Below, one piece after another: positions 58,927 to 64,000 of a DNA stretch of 64,000 bases. The DNA comes from Thalassotalea_F euphylliae. Its GTDB lineage: Bacteria; Pseudomonadota; Gammaproteobacteria; Enterobacterales; Alteromonadaceae. The position numbers and the translations under genes were made by a program. How positions within the stretch are numbered: position 1 is the stretch's first letter; the number at the start of each line of letters is the position of its first letter. The notes below the pieces were generated by a model. That model was not told where the DNA came from, did not search any database, and saw nothing but the letters and a program-made list of their open reading frames with translations. The stretch is from contig NZ_JBHUIB010000004.1 of the NCBI RefSeq assembly GCF_042682785.1, forward strand, positions 4,239 through 68,238. The letters are read 5' to 3'.

Positions 58927-60525
58927 ATGGATACCCCACGCCCAATCAAACGCGCACTCTTAAGTGTTTCTGATAAAACCGGTATTGTTGAATTTGCTCG
59001 CGCATTAGCACAAAAAGGTGTCGACATTTTATCTACTGGCGGTACAGCCAAATTATTAGCAGATAACGGCATCAATGTAACAGAAGTCTCTGATCACACG
59101 GGTCACCCTGAAATCATGGATGGTCGTGTAAAAACGCTTCACCCTAAAATTCATGGCGGTATTTTAGCGCGTCGTGGTACTGATGAAGCCGTAATGGCCG
59201 ACAATAACATCAGCGCTATTGATATGGTGGTTGTTAACCTTTACCCGTTTGCCAATACAGTTGCAAAAGAAGGCTGTTCGTTGGAAGACGCTATTGAAAA
59301 CATCGATATTGGCGGTCCTACAATGGTTCGCGCTGCGGCGAAAAACCATAAAGACGTTACCATCATCGTTAATGCACATGACTATGATCGTGTGCTTTCA
59401 GAAATGGATGCTAACGACGGTTCATTAACCTACAAAACACGTTTTGATTTAGCGATCGCAGCATACGAGCACACGGCGAGTTACGACGGCATGATTGCAA
59501 ACTACTTTGGCCAAATGCTACCTGCACATGGCCAAGAGGGCGAAGCGGACTTTGAAAACAAAAATAAATTCCCTCGTACGGTAAACAGCCAGTTCGTTAA
59601 GAAGCAAGACTTACGCTACGGTGAAAACTCTCATCAGGATGCGGCTTTCTACGTTGAAGCTAACCCTGAAGAAGCGTCAGTGTCTACTGCCAGCCAGTTA
59701 CAAGGTAAGGCACTGTCATATAACAACATCGCAGATACCGATGCGGCGTTAGAGTGTGTGAAAGAATTTGAAGAGCCAGCATGCGTTATTGTTAAGCACG
59801 CAAACCCATGTGGTGTTGCAATCGGTGACAATATCTTAGCGGCATATGAAAGTGCTTATACGACTGATCCTACATCAGCGTTCGGTGGCATTATCGCGTT
59901 CAACCGCGAGCTAGATGCAGATACGGCAGAAGCGATTATTTCTCGCCAATTCGTTGAAGTAATCATCGCGCCAAGCGTATCTGAAGGTGCGGCGCAAATC
60001 GTAGCAGCTAAGCCTAATGTTCGTGTACTTGAGTGTGGTCAATGGGAAACGCAAACCACAGGCTTTGACTACAAGCGTGTAAATGGTGGTTTATTAGTAC
60101 AAGATCGTGACCAAGGTCGTGTAACCGATGACGAATTAAAAGTTGTCACTAAGCGTCAACCTACTGAAGATGAAATGCGTGACCTTAAGTTCTGCTGGAA
60201 AGTGGCTAAGTACGTTAAATCAAACGCTATTGTTTACGTGAAAAACTCAATGACAATTGGCGTTGGTGCAGGCCAAATGAGCCGTGTTTATTCTGCTAAA
60301 GTAGCAGGTATCAAAGCGGCAGATGAAAACTTAGAAGTTGCTGGTTCTGTTATGGCATCAGATGCATTCTTCCCATTCCGTGACGGCATCGATGCTGCTG
60401 CAGAAGCAGGTATCACAGCGGTTATTCAGCCAGGTGGTTCAATGCGTGATGAAGAAGTTATTGCTGCAGCTGATGAACACGGCATGGCAATGGTCTTCAC
60501 TGGCATGCGTCACTTCCGTCACTAA
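58927..60525 (+). CDS. purH: Bifunctional AICAR transformylase / IMP cyclohydrolase
   Basis: 532 residues, last two steps of IMP synthesis. The start MDTPRPIKRALLSVSDKTGIV is chosen over an earlier ATG that adds 21 atypical residues. The cyclohydrolase domain (1-200) shows STGGTAKLLADNGI and DGRVKTLHPKIHGGIL. The transformylase (200-532) carries QDLRYGENSHQDA, VIVKHANPCGVA with Lys-His, and DPTSAFGGI. No PurR-type operator is recognised upstream. Confidence 0.98.
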   Translation: MDTPRPIKRALLSVSDKTGIVEFARALAQKGVDILSTGGTAKLLADNGINVTEVSDHTGHPEIMDGRVKTLHPKIHGGILARRGTDEAVMADNNISAIDMVVVNLYPFANTVAKEGCSLEDAIENIDIGGPTMVRAAAKNHKDVTIIVNAHDYDRVLSEMDANDGSLTYKTRFDLAIAAYEHTASYDGMIANYFGQMLPAHGQEGEADFENKNKFPRTVNSQFVKKQDLRYGENSHQDAAFYVEANPEEASVSTASQLQGKALSYNNIADTDAALECVKEFEEPACVIVKHANPCGVAIGDNILAAYESAYTTDPTSAFGGIIAFNRELDADTAEAIISRQFVEVIIAPSVSEGAAQIVAAKPNVRVLECGQWETQTTGFDYKRVNGGLLVQDRDQGRVTDDELKVVTKRQPTEDEMRDLKFCWKVAKYVKSNAIVYVKNSMTIGVGAGQMSRVYSAKVAGIKAADENLEVAGSVMASDAFFPFRDGIDAAAEAGITAVIQPGGSMRDEEVIAAADEHGMAMVFTGMRHFRH

Positions 60526-60534
60526 AGTGACATG

Positions 60535-60567
60535 TTTATCGAGCAGCGACGAATGCTGCTCGATAAA
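60535..60567 (+). terminator. Stem-loop after purH
   Basis: TTTATCGAGCAGC / GCTGCTCGATAAA, a perfect 13-bp stem with a 7-base loop, 9 bases after the stop. There is no T run. Confidence 0.55.
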
Positions 60568-60703
60568 GCATTCTCAATATTCTGTAACATTTGAATTGGC
60601 TGAATGACCCATCAGTTGAGATAACTAACACTGATACTGACGTGTATTTCTGCTATATATACGAGTGCACTTTAAAAACTTGTATCGAAAGTATGGAAAA
60701 CTC

Positions 60704-61558
60704 ATGAAAACAATAAAAAAGAAGTTAGTTACAGCGCTATTTTCATCAGCAGCTTTGATGGCATCGACGACTGCTTTAGCAGAAGAAACATCAGCAGAAT
60801 TAATGTTAATGAAGGCGAAAGCCGAGTCACCTTTACATGCGGCAGTGGCAGGCGATCACCGTAGCGAGAAAAACAAAGCGCGCGATGAGTATCGCCATCC
60901 GGTTGAAACACTTGCATTTTTTGGTTTTGAACCATCAATGACAGTGGTAGAAATGGCACCAGGTGGTGGTTGGTATACAGAAATTCTTGCACCGGCACTC
61001 AAAGGCACGGGTACTTTTTACGGTGCGCACTACCCTGACAAAGGTGATGACAGCTATGGCAGTAAATCACGTCGCCGCCTAGAGGAGAAAATGGCGAGTA
61101 ATGAAGTGTTTAGTGAAGTAAAACTGACTGACTTCACGCCACGTCAGCCGTCAGAAATTGCACCTGCTGGTACAGCTGATATGGTATTGACGTTCCGTAA
61201 CCTCCACAATTGGGGGTTAGACGGTGTTGAGCAAATGTTTAAAGATGCCAACAAAGCACTTAAGCCTGGTGGTGTGCTAGGTGTGGTCGAGCACCGCTTG
61301 CCAGCATCTAAAAAATTAGAAGACAACAAACGCAGTGGTTATTTCCCTGAAAAGCTAACAATTGAGCTTGCTGAAAAAGCAGGCTTTAAATTAGCAGCGA
61401 AAAGTGAAATCAATGCGAACCCGAAAGATACGGCTGATCACCCTAAAGGCGTGTGGACGTTACCCCCTTCTTTAGCGTTAAAAGATCAGGATAAAGAAAA
61501 ATATATAGCGATTGGTGAAAGTGATCGCATGACGTTGAAATTCGTCAAACCAGAATAA
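60704..61558 (+). CDS. Exported class I SAM methyltransferase-like protein
   Basis: 284 residues. The ATG at 60704 gives a clean signal peptide (1-27; KKKLVTALFSSAALMASTTALA), so the product should be periplasmic. The mature part holds a methyltransferase fold: VVEMAPGGGWYTEILAPAL (motif I), acidic motif LTDF, TADMVLTFRNLHNW (motif IV) and PGGVLGVVEHR. It matches a COG4798-type predicted methyltransferase family. Export of a SAM enzyme is strange, since SAM is not known in the periplasm, and the true ligand may differ. It sits between purH and purD with its own leader. Confidence 0.85.
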   Translation: MKTIKKKLVTALFSSAALMASTTALAEETSAELMLMKAKAESPLHAAVAGDHRSEKNKARDEYRHPVETLAFFGFEPSMTVVEMAPGGGWYTEILAPALKGTGTFYGAHYPDKGDDSYGSKSRRRLEEKMASNEVFSEVKLTDFTPRQPSEIAPAGTADMVLTFRNLHNWGLDGVEQMFKDANKALKPGGVLGVVEHRLPASKKLEDNKRSGYFPEKLTIELAEKAGFKLAAKSEINANPKDTADHPKGVWTLPPSLALKDQDKEKYIAIGESDRMTLKFVKPE

Positions 61559-61624
61559 TGTAAACTCATATGGAGAAAGTGCATGATGCGCTTTCTCCAT
61601 TATTTTATTTAGGAAAAGATATAA

Positions 61625-62911
61625 ATGAATGTGTTAGTTATTGGTAGTGGTGGCCGAGAGCACGCTTTAGCGTGGAAGGCAGCTCAATCTTCACAAGTAG
61701 AAAAAGTGTTTGTAGCACCGGGCAATGCGGGTACAAGTGCTGAACCAAAATTGGAAAACGTAGCAATTTCTGTTGGCGAAATTCCTGCGCTTGTATCTTT
61801 TGCTAAAGAAAATAATGTTCAATTAACCATTGTTGGCCCTGAACAGCCACTTGTTGATGGTGTTGTTGATGCCTTTCAAACTGAAGGCTTAATGTGTTTC
61901 GGCCCGTCAGCTAAAGCTGCACAGTTGGAAGGCTCTAAAGCATTCACTAAAGATTTTCTTGCGCGTCATGATATTCCAACTGCAGCATATGCAAACTTCA
62001 CCGAAATTGAACCGGCTTTAGCTTATGTTCGTGAGCAGGGCGCGCCTATTGTCGTAAAAGCTGACGGTTTGGCTGCGGGTAAAGGTGTTATTGTAGCGAT
62101 GACTTTAGAAGAAGCCGAAGACGCAATCAAAGACATGCTAGCAGGTAATGCATTCGGTGATGCTGGTCACCGTGTTGTTATTGAAGAGTTTCTAACAGGC
62201 GAAGAAGCAAGTTTCATTGTTATGGTTGATGGCAAAAATGTCGTACCGTTTGCAACCAGTCAAGATCACAAACGTGCCTACAATGAAGATAAAGGCCCAA
62301 ACACCGGTGGCATGGGGGCATATTCTCCAGCACCAGTAGTAACGCCTGAAATTCATGATCGCATCATGAATGAAGTCATCATGCCAACAGTTGAAGGTAT
62401 GGCAAAAGAAGACGCACCTTATACAGGCTTTTTATACGCAGGCTTAATGATTGCTGAAGATGGCACGCCAAAAGTCATTGAATACAATTGTCGTTTTGGT
62501 GACCCAGAAACACAGCCAATTATGATGCGCCTTCAATCTGATTTAGTCGAGATGTGTATCGCTGCATGCAAAGGCGAGCTAGCAGGAAAAAATATAGAGT
62601 TTGATCCGCGCGCAGCTGTTGGTGTTGTATTAGCTGCAGGTGGTTACCCTGGTAGTTATAGCAAAGGCGACGTTATCTCTGGATTAGAAACAAATAAAGC
62701 TACTGACCGTAAAACGTTCCATGCTGGCACCGCACTTACAGATGGAAATGTAGTAACCGCAGGTGGTCGTGTACTATGTGCAACCGCGTTAGGTGAAAAT
62801 GTGACGACTGCACAAAAAGCTGCATACGAACTTTTGCATCAAATTACTTGGGATAAAGTTGAGTTCCGCACTGATATCGCTTACCGCGCTATTGCTCGTG
62901 AACAAGCCTAG
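61625..62911 (+). CDS. purD: Phosphoribosylamine-glycine ligase (GAR synthetase)
   Basis: 428-residue ATP-grasp ligase, second step of purine synthesis. The N-terminal MNVLVIGSGGREHALAWK and APGNAGT are present. The ATP-grasp core shows KADGLAAGKGVIVA, SQDHKRAYNEDKGPNTGGMGAYSPAP and EYNCRFGDPETQ. Length is normal. In many gammaproteobacteria purH and purD are adjacent; here the exported methyltransferase gene separates them. Confidence 0.98.
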   Translation: MNVLVIGSGGREHALAWKAAQSSQVEKVFVAPGNAGTSAEPKLENVAISVGEIPALVSFAKENNVQLTIVGPEQPLVDGVVDAFQTEGLMCFGPSAKAAQLEGSKAFTKDFLARHDIPTAAYANFTEIEPALAYVREQGAPIVVKADGLAAGKGVIVAMTLEEAEDAIKDMLAGNAFGDAGHRVVIEEFLTGEEASFIVMVDGKNVVPFATSQDHKRAYNEDKGPNTGGMGAYSPAPVVTPEIHDRIMNEVIMPTVEGMAKEDAPYTGFLYAGLMIAEDGTPKVIEYNCRFGDPETQPIMMRLQSDLVEMCIAACKGELAGKNIEFDPRAAVGVVLAAGGYPGSYSKGDVISGLETNKATDRKTFHAGTALTDGNVVTAGGRVLCATALGENVTTAQKAAYELLHQITWDKVEFRTDIAYRAIAREQA

Positions 62912-62933
62912 AAGTATTCCATAATGATGATAC

Positions 62934-62963
62934 AAAAAAGCCCGGCAAAGCCGGGCTTTTTAT
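62934..62963. terminator. Terminator after purD
   Basis: AAAAAGCCCGGC-AAA-GCCGGGCTTTTT, symmetric with A and T flanks, serving purD and the convergent RRM gene. Confidence 0.92.
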
Positions 62964-62978
62964 TTATCTATAAATAGA

Positions 62979-63431
62979 TTATTCAGCGTCTGTCTTTTCA
63001 GGACGCTCTTTTGCTTCTCTTACTTTTAGCGTTCGCTGTTGGAATTCAGTATCATTGAGCGCAGAGATAGCTGCATCTGAATCGGCTGCAGCCATTTCAA
63101 CAAAACCGAAACCACGGCGCTTACCCGTATGCTTGTCTTTCATTAACCTTACTGAATGAACAACACCATGTGTTGCGAACAAGGTTCTAACCGCTGCTTC
63201 GTTTGCTCGGTAAGGTAAATTACCGACATAAAGAGTTTTTACTTCTCCGACCGAGCCTTCACCGCCATTTTTATTAATAAGTGAAAAAGCGATATTGGCA
63301 AACAGCGCACCCAATGCTGCGCTAGTAGCTATAGCAGTAGTATCTTTACCTAGAGAGCTTGAGATAAGGAAAGCAACGACACCTGCGACGACGGCCAGTG
63401 CTACTGCTGTGATAAGTTGAGACGACTTCAT
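62979..63431 (-). CDS. Membrane-anchored RRM protein
   Basis: 150 residues. Two hydrophobic segments (7-27 and 33-52) are followed by an RNA recognition motif at about 64-140 with RNP-2 LYVGNL and RNP-1 KRRGFGFVEM, and a charged acidic tail. Bacterial RRM proteins are small RNA-binding proteins mostly seen in cyanobacteria and some gammaproteobacteria; two membrane segments before the RRM would place RNA binding at the inner membrane. Partner RNAs unknown. Its position just upstream of an rRNA operon may be coincidental. Confidence 0.88.
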   Translation of the reverse strand: MKSSQLITAVALAVVAGVVAFLISSSLGKDTTAIATSAALGALFANIAFSLINKNGGEGSVGEVKTLYVGNLPYRANEAAVRTLFATHGVVHSVRLMKDKHTGKRRGFGFVEMAAADSDAAISALNDTEFQQRTLKVREAKERPEKTDAE

Positions 63432-63778
63432 AAGTTATACCTGAATTATTATTGTAAAAAATCGTATAAATACAAAGCTATGTTACCGAGCTTTCCAGAT
63501 TGTGCAACTTTATGAAAAGCATAACGATAAAAATGCGTAATAAATTGGCTAAAACCACACAAAATAGATCACTAATTAGAACCACCAACTAAAGATCGCA
63601 AAAATGAGCTTTATATTATGGTTACGAGATCAAAAGGCTTTTTAAAAACTTAAAGATCATCTATTCGCCTGTTAAGTACATATTTGCTGGTACTTTAACC
63701 ATATTGTACGATCGTACGCCTTTAAACTAGGGGTTTGTACAATAAGTGACCGAACGATCATTTTTTTTAAATTAATGC
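63432..63778. other. AT-rich region upstream of rRNA promoters
   Basis: No reading frame is supported. It has a palindrome GTACGATCGTAC at 63706-63717 and long A/T tracts (63762-63775) directly before the first promoter, which may hold Fis sites or an UP element. None can be assigned with certainty. Confidence 0.5.
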
Positions 63779-63806
63779 TTGATCGTTTCAGAAAAATCCC
63801 TAAAAT
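63779..63806 (+). promoter_or_regulatory. rRNA operon promoter P1
   Basis: -35 TTGATC (63779-63784), 16-bp spacer, -10 TAAAAT (63801-63806) and GC-rich discriminator GCGCATCC. An A/T stretch precedes the -35. Confidence 0.7.
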
Positions 63807-63926
63807 GCGCATCCACTTCTCGGGGGCAAGCCAAGAAGCTGTTTTGATAAGTTTAGTTACTTTATAAAGCCACTAAACGGGTCAGATAACTTAGAAAAAT
63901 AAATTAAAGTTTTTTTCAAAAAGTTG

Positions 63927-63954
63927 TTGACATTAAAACAGGGAAGCGTAAAAT
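63927..63954 (+). promoter_or_regulatory. rRNA operon promoter P2
   Basis: Consensus -35 TTGACA (63927-63932), 16-bp spacer, -10 TAAAAT (63949-63954) and the same discriminator GCGCATCC. The AT-rich sequence before it looks like an UP element. The CTCTC/GAGAG hairpin follows near 63964-63978. The 16S rRNA gene itself is expected beyond position 64000. Confidence 0.78.
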
Positions 63955-64000
63955 GCGCATCCGCTCTCAACGAGAGAGCAATCAGTTAACACGAGTGTGA

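Noticed and set aside
1..64000. tRNA genes, insertion sequences with transposase, complete prophage
   Set aside because: No tRNA cloverleaf, transposase or phage structural gene was recognised in any part of the window; the only mobile segment seen is the yicC island.

Overview
The window looks like chromosome from a marine gammaproteobacterium of the order Alteromonadales, most likely a Colwelliaceae-type organism (Thalassotalea/Colwellia-like). The reasons are the gamma-type clusters (rph-pyrE, priA-ftsN-hslVU, prmA-dusB-fis, dnaB-alr, purH/purD next to an rRNA operon promoter), moderate AT-rich base composition, and several small Alteromonadales-type proteins (DUF2959, a DUF6482-like protein). 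The taxon is inference; no rRNA is inside the window.

Layout. 1-4.4 kb: nitrogen assimilation (DUF4124 protein, glnA with a sigma54 promoter and two NtrC boxes, a further NtrC box at the left edge) and divergent typA. 4.6-11.1 kb: small membrane and lipoproteins, yihY-type protein, proline iminopeptidase, dtd, hemE, esterase. 11.2-16.5 kb: pyrE-rph, a three-gene secreted GMC dehydrogenase operon, yicC. 16.46-21.34 kb: a 4.9 kb genomic island inserted in the 3' end of yicC and bounded by a 24-bp direct repeat. 21.4-31 kb: methyltransferase-like, GNAT/thioesterase, hybrid kinase, hutC/hutI. 29-36 kb: two GGDEF/EAL-type membrane proteins, rraA, a chemoreceptor. 36-46.5 kb: DUF971-hslU-hslV-ftsN-priA, rpmE, an ECF sigma operon with a DUF4097 protein, dnaB-alr. 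46.5-56.3 kb: yjbQ, a SoxR-controlled VOC operon, soxR, CheX-like, zur, lipoprotein esterase, a wHTH-TM-propeller regulator, a repeat protein, a truncated CysG-like protein and a solute-binding protein. 56.3-64 kb: prmA-dusB-fis, purH, a secreted methyltransferase, purD, a membrane-anchored RRM protein, and twin promoters of what should be an rRNA operon starting just beyond the right edge.

The most interesting part is the yicC island. It has no integrase, yet carries an XRE regulator with an ImmA/IrrE metallopeptidase, a 42-residue ORF, a two-TM zinc-ribbon protein, and a reverse transcriptase followed by a SLATT-type membrane protein. Between RT and SLATT lies a 138-nt segment closed by a perfect 10-bp long-range inverted repeat and filled with hairpins. 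It also contains a tandem 7-mer (GTTTCTA twice) that could serve as a repeat template. I read this as an RT-ncRNA-SLATT anti-phage module: the RT would copy the RNA and the SLATT protein would be the membrane effector. That function is inference from architecture.

Other readable regulatory circuits are NtrC/sigma54 at glnA, a 32-bp HutC-type operator between hutC and hutI, a SoxR box in a 19-bp spacer promoter driving a previously uncalled 34-residue ORF plus a VOC protein, and growth-rate-type promoters (GC-rich discriminators) before dusB-fis and the rRNA operon.
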